This document shows positions 55,716 through 62,844 of a stretch of DNA of 64,000 nucleotides, one piece after another (the stretch's first letter is position 1; every line of letters starts with the position of its first letter). The position numbers and the translations under genes were made by a program. The notes below the pieces were generated by a model. That model was not told the origin of the DNA. It worked only from the letters and a program-made list of their open reading frames with translations, and did not search any database. This DNA comes from Acidobacteriota bacterium (GTDB lineage: Bacteria > Acidobacteriota > Vicinamibacteria > Vicinamibacterales > UBA2999), in NCBI GenBank assembly GCA_030650395.1, contig JAUSDY010000016.1, forward strand, positions 62,001 to 126,000, written 5' to 3'.

Positions 55716-56539
55716 TGCTGTCTGTCGCGAAAGCCCACGCCTTCGGCAACGATTTCCTGTTCGTGCCGGCCGAGCAGGCTGAGGGCCTGAAGCTCGACGA
55801 GCTGTCGCGGCGGTTGTGTAACCGGCACACCGGCCTTGGCGGCGACGGCGTCATTTACTACACGACCGCGCCCGACGGCAGCGCCCGGATGAAATTGATC
55901 AACACTGACGGCAGCCCGTCGGAGCTGTCGGGCAATGGCCTGCGTTGTTTGGCCGCGCTGGTGCTGCATCAGCGCGAGGCCGCGGGAATGAAGCCGATCC
56001 CCCATGTTCGCGTCGATACCGATGCCGGCTGGAAGACGCTCGCGCTCACCAGCCGGCAAGGTGCGAAGTACACCTTCCGCGCGGCGATGGGCGCGCCCGA
56101 GCGTGTCGTTCAAGAGCAGATCGAGGCGGCGGGTGAGGCGCTCACCGTGACGACGCTCGCGATCGGTAATCCCCAATGCGTGGCGTTGATGAAAGAGCTG
56201 CCCGATCACGCGCGCTTCCATCGCCTTGGCCCGGCGCTGGCGACGCATCCGCGATTTACCGCGGGCACCAATGTCGAGTTCGCGGTGCTCGAATCGAAAT
56301 CGCGCGTGCGGATCCTGATCTGGGAGCGCGGCGTCGGTCCGACGCTCGCATCCGGCACCGGCGCGTGCGCCTCGGCGATCGCGGCCATCGCGCACGGCGG
56401 CGCCGACCGCGATGTCGAAGTGATCGCGCCCGGCGGCTCGCAGCGCGTCGAGTGGCGAGACGATGGGATCTACCTGACCGGGTGGGCGGAGGTCGTCTTC
56501 GAAGGCCGCTGGGTGCCGGCGCATGCGGACTTTGCATGA
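55715..56539 (+). CDS. dapF: Diaminopimelate epimerase
   Basis: 274 residues. It interconverts LL- and meso-diaminopimelate for lysine and peptidoglycan. N-terminal KAHAFGNDFLFV and NRHTGLGGDGVIYY are conserved. The first catalytic Cys is in SELSGNGLRCLA (residue 78; GNGLRC for the usual GNGxRC). The second is in ASGTGACASAIAA (about 217). It has AIGNPQCVAL and GTNVEFAVLES. It is coupled to both neighbours; the transporter gene starts 17 bp before its stop. Confidence 0.95.
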   Translation: MLSVAKAHAFGNDFLFVPAEQAEGLKLDELSRRLCNRHTGLGGDGVIYYTTAPDGSARMKLINTDGSPSELSGNGLRCLAALVLHQREAAGMKPIPHVRVDTDAGWKTLALTSRQGAKYTFRAAMGAPERVVQEQIEAAGEALTVTTLAIGNPQCVALMKELPDHARFHRLGPALATHPRFTAGTNVEFAVLESKSRVRILIWERGVGPTLASGTGACASAIAAIAHGGADRDVEVIAPGGSQRVEWRDDGIYLTGWAEVVFEGRWVPAHADFA

Positions 56540-58055
56540 AGCGGTAGAAGCGGTCGAGACGTTCTCGCCGGCTGAAGAGCGATTCAATCGCCGCCGGCGC
56601 ACGGCGGGCCTCTTTCTCGCGCCCGCGATATTCCTGATTCTGCTGTTCGCGCCGCTCGGCGACATTCCCGTCGCGGCGCATCGCATGGCCGCCGTCATGG
56701 GATTGGTGGTCACGCTGTGGCTGACCGAGGCGCTGCCTCTGGCGGTGACGGCGATGCTCGGTCCGTGCCTCGCGGTGGTGCTCGGCGTCGCCACGGGCCG
56801 GCAGGCGCTGGCGCCGTTTGCCGATCCGATCATCTTCCTCTTCATCGGCGGCTTCATGCTGGCGCAGGCGATGTTCGTCCACGGCGTGGACCGCCGCATC
56901 GCCTACACGGCGCTGGCGATCCGCGGGGTCGGCCACAGCGCGTTTCGCATCCTGCTGGTGTACGGTGCGGTCTGCACCTCGCTCTCGATGTGGATCAGCA
57001 ACACCGCCACCACGGCGATGATGTTCCCGATCGGCCTGTCGATCATCGCGCACCTGGGTCGCACGGCGCCGAAGTCGCAACAGGCGGCGGTTCGGAAGTT
57101 CGCGCTCGCGATGATGCTGATCACGTCGTTCGGTCCGTCGATCGGCGGCATTGGCACGCCCGTCGGCACGCCGCCGAATCTGATCGGCATCGGAATGCTG
57201 GAGAAGATCGTGGGCGAGCGCATCTCGTTCTTTTCCTGGATGGCGCTCGGCGTCCCGATCGTGGTCGTACTCTTCGGCTACTTGCTGCTGCAGTTCTATC
57301 TCACGTCGGTCCGCGGGCTGAATGTCGCCGACGGCAGCACCGCGCTGGTCCACGAGGAACTGAAGCGGCTCGGCCCGACCACCGCCGGACAACGCAACGT
57401 CCTTATTGCCTTCGGGATCACGGTGGCGCTCTGGATCGCGCCCGGTGCGTTTGCGATCCTCCAGATCGACCAGACACCGTTCGCGCGCGCCTACTCGACG
57501 GCAATGCCCGAGAGCGTGGCGGCGATGTTCGGCGCCTTTCTGCTGTTCATCCTGCCGATCGACTGGCGCGAGCGCCGCTTCACGCTGACGTGGGACGAGG
57601 CCGTCAAGATCGATTGGGGCATCACGCTGCTCTATGGCGGCGGGCTGGCCCTGGGCGAGATGACGTTTTCAACCGGATTGGCGCAAGCCATGGGTGAGGG
57701 CATCACCAGCTGGCTGCCGTCGCAGTCGACGCTCGCCCTGACGGTGCTTTTCACCGGCGCTGCCATCGTGGTGTCGGAGGCTGCGTCGAACACCGCGTCG
57801 GCCAACATGGTCATCCCGATTGCGATCGCGGTGTCGCAGGCGGCCGGGGTCCGCGCCATCGAGCCGGTGCTGGGCGCCACGCTCGGCGCGAGCATGGGCT
57901 TCATGATGCCGGTCTCCACCGCGCCCAACGCCATCGTCTACAGCTCGGGTTTCGTTCCGATCGGCCAGATGATGCGCCACGGCGTCATGCTCGACATCGT
58001 CGCGTTCTTCGTCATCATCACGACGGTGATGCTGCTCGGGCCAATGCTGTTCTAG
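56523..58055 (+). CDS. SLC13/DASS-family anion:Na+ symporter
   Basis: 510 residues with about 12 membrane segments. The family Ser-Asn-Thr signatures are in both halves: MWISNTATTAMMFPIG (first SNT) and VVSEAASNTASANMVIPIA (second SNT). PFADPIIFLFIGGFMLAQAM and GIGTPVGTPPNLIGIG complete the pattern. It probably imports dicarboxylates or sulfate with sodium. The soluble N-terminus is short. It ends the ttcA-to-symporter gene series and is followed by family C palindrome and a convergent gene. Confidence 0.92.
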   Translation: MRTLHEAVEAVETFSPAEERFNRRRRTAGLFLAPAIFLILLFAPLGDIPVAAHRMAAVMGLVVTLWLTEALPLAVTAMLGPCLAVVLGVATGRQALAPFADPIIFLFIGGFMLAQAMFVHGVDRRIAYTALAIRGVGHSAFRILLVYGAVCTSLSMWISNTATTAMMFPIGLSIIAHLGRTAPKSQQAAVRKFALAMMLITSFGPSIGGIGTPVGTPPNLIGIGMLEKIVGERISFFSWMALGVPIVVVLFGYLLLQFYLTSVRGLNVADGSTALVHEELKRLGPTTAGQRNVLIAFGITVALWIAPGAFAILQIDQTPFARAYSTAMPESVAAMFGAFLLFILPIDWRERRFTLTWDEAVKIDWGITLLYGGGLALGEMTFSTGLAQAMGEGITSWLPSQSTLALTVLFTGAAIVVSEAASNTASANMVIPIAIAVSQAAGVRAIEPVLGATLGASMGFMMPVSTAPNAIVYSSGFVPIGQMMRHGVMLDIVAFFVIITTVMLLGPMLF

Positions 58056-58068
58056 AGACGTTCGGAGA

Positions 58069-58088
58069 GCGACGGCTTTAGCCGTCGC
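58069..58088. repeat. Family C palindrome (arm GCGACGGC, loop TTTA)
   Basis: Perfect arm GCGACGGC, loop TTTA, arm GCCGTCGC, 13 bp after the symporter stop and between convergent genes. Its arm differs from families A and B but the TTTA/TAAA loop with C-G closing pair is the same. A smaller hairpin (ATCGTC-AAA-GACGAT) follows near 58114-58128. Confidence 0.88.
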
Positions 58089-58159
58089 TGGCCACTGCAG
58101 ATATTTCAATAGCGATCGTCAAAGACGATGGATGAAATAGCGATCCGCGGGCGAGCGCC

Positions 58160-58729
58160 CTAGCGCTTGCGGCGGGGCGGCGCGGCTGCGGCCGCCGCGT
58201 CGATTGTGATTAAAGCGGCCTGAAGTTCGGCGGTGATGCCGCCGAGCGCCGCCTTCACCGCGGGGTAATCCTCGGTCTTCAGCGCCGTGCGCGCTTCTTG
58301 CAGGACTTTCTCGGCGGCGTCGATCGTCTGCCTCGGCGCGCGCAGGCTGAGGGCGGCGATGTCGGGATCTTTCAACCGCGTCTTGGCGCGCTGCACCAGC
58401 GTGGCGGCCTCCGAGATGGCGCGTTCGGCTTCGCCGCGCGCGTTGGCGCGGGTCTCGGCGGCCAGCTTGGTGGCGTTTTGCGCGCGCTCGCGGCTGTCGA
58501 TGGCCAGGCTGAGCGCGGCGCGGTAGTCGCCGGCGGCGGCGGCCTGTTCGGCACGCGCCAGGGCGTCGACGGCGGCGGTGAATTCGGCGGCGGCAAAGCG
58601 ATCGGCGGCGGCGACGCGGGCGGCATCAATCGCCCCCTGGGCCTGGTTCATTTCCTTGCTTGGGGGTTCGGCGCAACTGGCGGAGAGGATGAGGATGGCG
58701 AGCGCCAGACGGCGGGCGAAACGAACCAT
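58160..58729 (-). CDS. DUF4398-like helical lipoprotein
   Basis: 189 residues. The lipoprotein signal RLALAILILSASC is followed by an all-helical, Ala-rich domain (YRAALSLAIDSRERAQNATKLAAET, LVQRAKTRLKDPDIAAL). This is the look of DUF4398 proteins, a TPR-like periplasmic family often found beside OmpA-type proteins. It ends in a short basic tail PPRRKR. It is convergent with the symporter gene and divergent from radC. Function unknown; possibly a scaffolding or envelope protein. Confidence 0.65.
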   Translation of the reverse strand: MVRFARRLALAILILSASCAEPPSKEMNQAQGAIDAARVAAADRFAAAEFTAAVDALARAEQAAAAGDYRAALSLAIDSRERAQNATKLAAETRANARGEAERAISEAATLVQRAKTRLKDPDIAALSLRAPRQTIDAAEKVLQEARTALKTEDYPAVKAALGGITAELQAALITIDAAAAAAPPRRKR

Positions 58730-58820
58730 TCGTGACGAGTATACGACACCGTCGCGGCCGCACTCGCGCGCCGGCGCGCCGGAACGCGGATCAATCAGCT
58801 ACCATGAAGGGTCCGGCGCG

Positions 58821-59492
58821 ATGGCACGGCTCGCCGTAGTGGATCGCCCGCGCGAGAAGCTGGCGCGGGCCGGCGTCGAAGCGCTCGGCGATAACGAGCT
58901 GCTCGCGTTGGTGCTTGGCGCGGGCACGCGGTTTCGGGGCGCCTTGAGCGTGGCGCAGGACATTCTCGACGCCGCGCGCGGCGTGCAGGGGCTTGGGCGT
59001 CTGGGCCTCGACGAGTTATATCGCGTGCCGGGCGTGGCCGAATCGCTGGCGGCGCGCGTGCTGGCCGCGGTCGAGCTGGGGCGCCGCACGATGACCCCGG
59101 CGGCTCAGGAATGCGTGCGAATCCTGAAGGCCAAAGACGCGGCGGTGTACCTGTTGCCGCGGTATTCGGGATGCGGCGTCGAACGGTTTGGAGTGATGTT
59201 GCTGGATTCGAAGCACCGGATGATACGGACCATGATCTTGTCGACCGGATCGATCGAGACGAGCCTGGCGCACCCGCGCGATGTCTACCGGGCCGCGGCG
59301 CTGGCGTTCGCGTCGAGCGTGGTGGTGTTTCACAATCACCCGTCGGGCGACCCGACGCCGAGCATGGACGATTACGCGGTGACCAACCGGCTGGCCGAAG
59401 CGGGCCGGATCATGGGGATCGACCTGGCCGACCACATCATCCTCGGCCAGGGCGACAAATATTTCAGCTTCTCGGAAGGCTCGGAGCCGTGA
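58821..59492 (+). CDS. radC: RadC family JAB-domain protein
   Basis: 223 residues. An N-terminal helix-hairpin-helix (LGLDELYRVPGVAESLAARVLAAVEL) is followed by a JAMM/JAB metalloprotease-like domain: VVVFHNHPSGDPTPSMDD with HxH and Asp, and TRGSIET-like TGSIETSLAHPRDVY. RadC is widely conserved, but its role in repair is disputed; it is not a proven protease. ATG 58821 is chosen as the first in-frame start with normal N-terminus (MARLAVVDRPREKL). It is coupled to larC by GTGA. Confidence 0.9.
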   Translation: MARLAVVDRPREKLARAGVEALGDNELLALVLGAGTRFRGALSVAQDILDAARGVQGLGRLGLDELYRVPGVAESLAARVLAAVELGRRTMTPAAQECVRILKAKDAAVYLLPRYSGCGVERFGVMLLDSKHRMIRTMILSTGSIETSLAHPRDVYRAAALAFASSVVVFHNHPSGDPTPSMDDYAVTNRLAEAGRIMGIDLADHIILGQGDKYFSFSEGSEP

Positions 59493-60799
59493 AGCTTCTC
59501 TACTTTGATTGTTTTGCCGGCGCCGCCGGCGACATGATCCTCGGCGCCCTCGTCGATGCCGGCGTGCCGTTTGACGAGCTGAAGAAGGCGCTTGGCAGCC
59601 TGGCCGTCGACGGGTGGGAGGTTTCCGTCGATCGCGTGCTGAAGACAGGTGTCTCCGCCACCAAGTTCAGGGTTCACGAACACCCGCCTTCGCTCGCCCA
59701 TATTTCGCCCGCGAGCTACGGCGAGGTCTCGCCGAAGCGGCCTTCGGCCGCGAAGGCGGGTCACCACCACGCCCCTCATCACTCCCTGAAAGAGATCGAG
59801 GCGGCGATCGGGCGTTCGGCTCTCACCGACTCGGGCAAGGGGCGCGCGATTGCGATGTTCAGGCGGCTGGCTGAGGCCGAGGCCGCCATTCACGGCATGC
59901 CGATCGACCAGGTCCACTTACACGAGGTTGGCGCCATCGATTCGATCATCGACATCGTCGGCGCCGTGTTCGCCCTCGAGTGGTTCGCGGCCGACCGCAT
60001 TGTCGTGTCGCCGCTCAATGTCGGCGGCGGAATGGTGCGTTCGGCGCACGGGGTGTTCCCCGTGCCGGCTCCGGCGACCGTCAAGTTATTGGGGCAGGCG
60101 CCGATCTATTCGAACGGCATCGAGGCCGAGCTGCTGACGCCGACCGGCGCCTTGATCCTGACGGAATACGCCTCGTCGTTCGGACCAGTTCCGGCGATGC
60201 GCGTCGACCGCGTGGGCTATGGCGCCGGCGATCGCGAGTTGAAGGAAACGCCAAACGTCGTTCGCGTGCTGGTGGGCGAGTCGACCGAGGTGGGCGAGTC
60301 CACAGGTGGCGACCAACCTTTGGGTTTGCCTGCCCTGAGCGAGCGCACGCGAGTCGAAGGGTCGATGAAGGTCGTGACGCTCGAATGCGAGATCGACGAC
60401 ATGAACCCGCAGATCTTCGGCGTGCTGATGGACCGCCTCTACGCCGCCGGCGCACTCGAGGTGTTCTACTCGTCGGTGCAGATGAAGAAGAACCGCCCCG
60501 GCACGCTGATGACAATCGTGGCAAGGCCCGGGGATCGCGAGAAGCTGACCGAACTGGTGTTTCGGGAATCGACGACGATCGGGATCCGTTACCAGGAGCT
60601 GTCGCGGGAATGCCTTGACCGCGAGATGATCGCGGTGTCGACGCCGGTCGGCCCGGTGCGCTTCAAGGTCGCGAGCCGTGGCGGGCAAGTACTGAACGCG
60701 CAGCCCGAATTCGACGACCTGGCGAAACTCTCGGCTGAGCGCGGCATCCCAATCAAGGACCTGCAGGCGTTGGCGCAAAAGGCGTGGCTCGAGCGATGA
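59489..60799 (+). CDS. larC: LarC nickel-insertion protein (nickel-pincer cofactor)
   Basis: 436 residues. LarC inserts nickel into pyridinium bis-thiocarboxylate to make the nickel-pincer cofactor of lactate racemase-type enzymes. It has LLYFDCFAGAAGDMILGALVDAG, a His-rich HHHAPHHSL stretch, VHLHEVGAIDSIIDIVGA and ECEIDDMNPQIFGVLMDRLY. In Lactobacillus the two parts are joined by a frameshift; here one frame is continuous. Repeat-derived insertions lie at the His-rich loop (59683-59760) and at the LarC1/LarC2 boundary (60286-60361). GTG 59489 overlaps radC and the stop overlaps metG. Confidence 0.92.
   Translation: MKLLYFDCFAGAAGDMILGALVDAGVPFDELKKALGSLAVDGWEVSVDRVLKTGVSATKFRVHEHPPSLAHISPASYGEVSPKRPSAAKAGHHHAPHHSLKEIEAAIGRSALTDSGKGRAIAMFRRLAEAEAAIHGMPIDQVHLHEVGAIDSIIDIVGAVFALEWFAADRIVVSPLNVGGGMVRSAHGVFPVPAPATVKLLGQAPIYSNGIEAELLTPTGALILTEYASSFGPVPAMRVDRVGYGAGDRELKETPNVVRVLVGESTEVGESTGGDQPLGLPALSERTRVEGSMKVVTLECEIDDMNPQIFGVLMDRLYAAGALEVFYSSVQMKKNRPGTLMTIVARPGDREKLTELVFRESTTIGIRYQELSRECLDREMIAVSTPVGPVRFKVASRGGQVLNAQPEFDDLAKLSAERGIPIKDLQALAQKAWLER
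59683..59760. repeat. In-frame inverted repeat in the LarC His-rich loop
   Basis: CCCGCCTTCGC (59683-59693) and GCGAAGGCGGG (59750-59760) are exact inverted arms around a 56-bp core that also holds the nested hairpin GGCCTTCGGCC. It is translated as part of EHPPSLAHISPASYGEVSPK and RPSAAKAG, just before the HHHAPHH segment. That stretch is not typical of LarC. Confidence 0.7.
60308..60361. repeat. Degenerate family A plus ALSE/RVEG palindrome (copy 3) in larC
   Basis: GGCGACCAACCTTTGGGTTTGCC (in parts: CGACCAACC, TTTG, GGTTTGCC) is a weathered family A copy at 60308-60330. It runs directly into GCCCTGAGCGAGCG-CAC-GCGAGTCGAAGGG (60331-60361). Together with two GGTGGGCGAGTC direct repeats just upstream, they build the linker GDQPLGLPALSERTRVEGS between LarC1 and LarC2. 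Confidence 0.8.
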
Positions 60800-62796
60800 A
60801 GTTCTTTCTGACAACCGCCATTGATTTCGTGAACAGCCGTCCCCACCTGGGCACGGCGTACGAAAAGATCACCGCCGACATCATCGCGCGCTATCGCCGC
60901 CTCGCCGGTTTCGAAACCCATTTCCTGATGGGTAATGACGAACACTCGCAGAACGTGTTCCGCAAGGCCACCGAGCAGGGCAAGGATCCGCTCGCGTACT
61001 GCGACGAGATGGAAACCGTGTTTCGCGACGTGTGGAAGCGTCTCGACGTGTCGTTCGACGACTTCATCCGCACGACGGACCGGAAGCGCCAATTTCCCGC
61101 CGTGCAGAAGATGGCGCAGGCGTGTCTCGACAACGGCGACGTTTACGAAGGCGCCTACGAGGGCTTCTACTGCGTCGGCTGCGAGGCCTTCAAGCAGGAG
61201 AAGGATCTGGTCGACGGCAACTGTCCGATTCACAACACGAAGCCGCAGTGGATCCGCGAGAAGAACTGGTTTTTCCGTCTCTCCAAGTATCAGCAGGCGT
61301 TGTTGAAGCTGTACGAGCAGCAACCGAATTTCATCCAGCCTGACATCCGTCGCAACGAGATTCTGCGGTTGGTCGAGAGCGGCCTCGAAGACATTTCGAT
61401 GAGCCGGGCGGGGCAGTCATGGGGCATTCCCGTTCCGTTCGATCCCACGAGCGTGGTCTACGTGTGGTTCGACGCGCTGATCAATTACGCCGCAGCGGTC
61501 GGCTACGGCTGGGACGACGAGCTGTTCAAGAAATGGTGGCCGGCGAACCTGCACGTTGTCGGCAAGGACATCACCAGGTTCCACTGCGTGATCTGGCCGG
61601 CGATGCTGATGAGCGCCAAGGTCGAATTGCCAGGGCAGGTGTTCGGCCACGGCTGGGTCTATTTCAAGGGCGAGCGCATGAGCAAGACGATGGGGAACAT
61701 CGTCGATCCGCTGGATGCCGCCGATCGCTTCGGTCCTGACCCGTTGCGGCTGTATCTGGCCAAGGAAATTCCGTATGGCGGCGACGGCGACTTCACCTGG
61801 GAGCGCTTCGAGGAAAAGTACAACGCGGATCTGGCGAACAATCTCGGCAACCTCGTGAATCGTTTGGCCTCGATGACCGAGCGTTATCAGGCGGGGCGCG
61901 TCACCGCGACCGGCGGTGGACCGCTGGCCGGTGTGGCCGCCGAAAGCGTGGCGGCGTATCGATCGTCGATGGACCTGCACGCGCTGCACGAGGGCGCGGC
62001 GGCGGCGTTCCGTCTGGTCAGCGCGGCCAACAACTACATCACTGAAACGCAACCGTGGTCGCTCGCGAAGGATCCGGCCCAGGCCGGCCGCCTGAACGGC
62101 GTGCTCGCGGATACGGCAGAGGCCGTGCGCATTGCGGCATTGATGCTCTCGCCGATCATGCCGGCGTCATCGAACGAGATCCTGCGACGACTGGGCGACG
62201 ATCGGCCGCAGAAAGGCCGTCGTCTTGATGCAGACGGCGCCTGGCGCGCGTCAGGCGAACGACAGATTCTGAACGCGGGCGCCCTATGGCCTCGCATTGA
62301 AGCGGATAAGGGAGTGGTGAGCGTGAGCGACGAGAACCCGAGAGCACCGCAGGCACCTGTAGCACCCGTAGCGCCGGTCGTCCCCGTGGCACCGTTAGCA
62401 CCTGGTGCACCAACCCCGGCACCCCTGGCACCCGAGGTACCCCAGGCACCCTTGGTTCCTGAGGCACCTGGTTTGATCACCATCGACGACTTCATGAAGG
62501 TCCACTTGAAGGTGGCGAAGGTGCTGGCAGCGGAGAAGGTTCCGAAGTCGCAGAAGCTGCTGAAGCTGAAGGTCGATGCCGGTGAAGCCGAGCCGCGCAC
62601 GATTCTTGCCGGAATCGCGGAGTCGTACGAACCCGAGGCGTTGATCGGCAAGTCGGTGGTGATCGTCGCCAACCTGGCGCCGCGCAAGATGATGGGCCAG
62701 GAATCGAACGGCATGGTGCTCGCCGCCAGTCCCGATGGTGGTGCGGCGATCGTGCTGAACGCCGAGCCTGCCACCCCCGGGACCCGCGTCAGATAA
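60796..62796 (+). CDS. metG: Methionyl-tRNA synthetase with C-terminal tRNA-binding domain
   Basis: 666 residues. The class I core has FLTTAIDFVNSRPHLGTAYEKITAD (HIGH-equivalent PHLGTAY) and ERMSKTMGNIVDPL (KMSKS-equivalent RMSKT). A zinc knuckle FYCVGCEAFKQEKDLVDGNCPIHN and an anticodon-binding helical domain follow. Residues 516-558 are an Ala-Pro linker made of 9-bp repeats. After it comes an EMAPII-like OB-fold (ITIDDFMKVHLKVAKVL ... LAGIAESYEPEALIGKSVVIVANLAPRKMMGQESNGM, given in pieces). ATG 60796 overlaps the larC stop. Confidence 0.95.
   Translation: MKFFLTTAIDFVNSRPHLGTAYEKITADIIARYRRLAGFETHFLMGNDEHSQNVFRKATEQGKDPLAYCDEMETVFRDVWKRLDVSFDDFIRTTDRKRQFPAVQKMAQACLDNGDVYEGAYEGFYCVGCEAFKQEKDLVDGNCPIHNTKPQWIREKNWFFRLSKYQQALLKLYEQQPNFIQPDIRRNEILRLVESGLEDISMSRAGQSWGIPVPFDPTSVVYVWFDALINYAAAVGYGWDDELFKKWWPANLHVVGKDITRFHCVIWPAMLMSAKVELPGQVFGHGWVYFKGERMSKTMGNIVDPLDAADRFGPDPLRLYLAKEIPYGGDGDFTWERFEEKYNADLANNLGNLVNRLASMTERYQAGRVTATGGGPLAGVAAESVAAYRSSMDLHALHEGAAAAFRLVSAANNYITETQPWSLAKDPAQAGRLNGVLADTAEAVRIAALMLSPIMPASSNEILRRLGDDRPQKGRRLDADGAWRASGERQILNAGALWPRIEADKGVVSVSDENPRAPQAPVAPVAPVVPVAPLAPGAPTPAPLAPEVPQAPLVPEAPGLITIDDFMKVHLKVAKVLAAEKVPKSQKLLKLKVDAGEAEPRTILAGIAESYEPEALIGKSVVIVANLAPRKMMGQESNGMVLAASPDGGAAIVLNAEPATPGTRVR
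62344..62472. repeat. Nonamer minisatellite in the metG linker
   Basis: Fourteen units, all 9 bp except one of 12. Most begin GCACC or GTACC: GCACCGCAG, GCACCTGTA, GCACCCGTA, GCGCCGGTC, GTCCCCGTG, GCACCGTTA, GCACCTGGT, GCACCAACCCCG, GCACCCCTG and so on. Each encodes Ala-Pro-X (X mostly Val, Leu, Glu, Gln), giving a flexible linker between the synthetase body and the tRNA-binding domain. Confidence 0.9.
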
Positions 62797-62799
62797 ACA

Positions 62800-62839
62800 G
62801 GAGATCAGGAGACGAGGAGTATAGAATCTCCTCGTCTCC
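62800..62839. repeat. GGAGA 8-mer repeat with 12-bp hairpin before the kinase
   Basis: GGAGATCA, GGAGACGA, GGAG (8-bp spacing), then the loop TATAGAAT and the exact reverse complement CTCCTCGTCTCC (62828-62839). The perfect 12-bp stem carries a -10-like TATAGA in its loop. It ends five bp before the kinase ATG, so it may block the start or act as an attenuator. The same repeat class precedes the anti-sigma gene at 17472. Confidence 0.85.
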
Positions 62840-62844
62840 ATCTC

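Noticed and set aside
59489-60799. Programmed frameshift in larC as in Lactobacillus
   Set aside because: The two halves are already in one continuous frame through a repeat-derived linker; no slippery site is needed.
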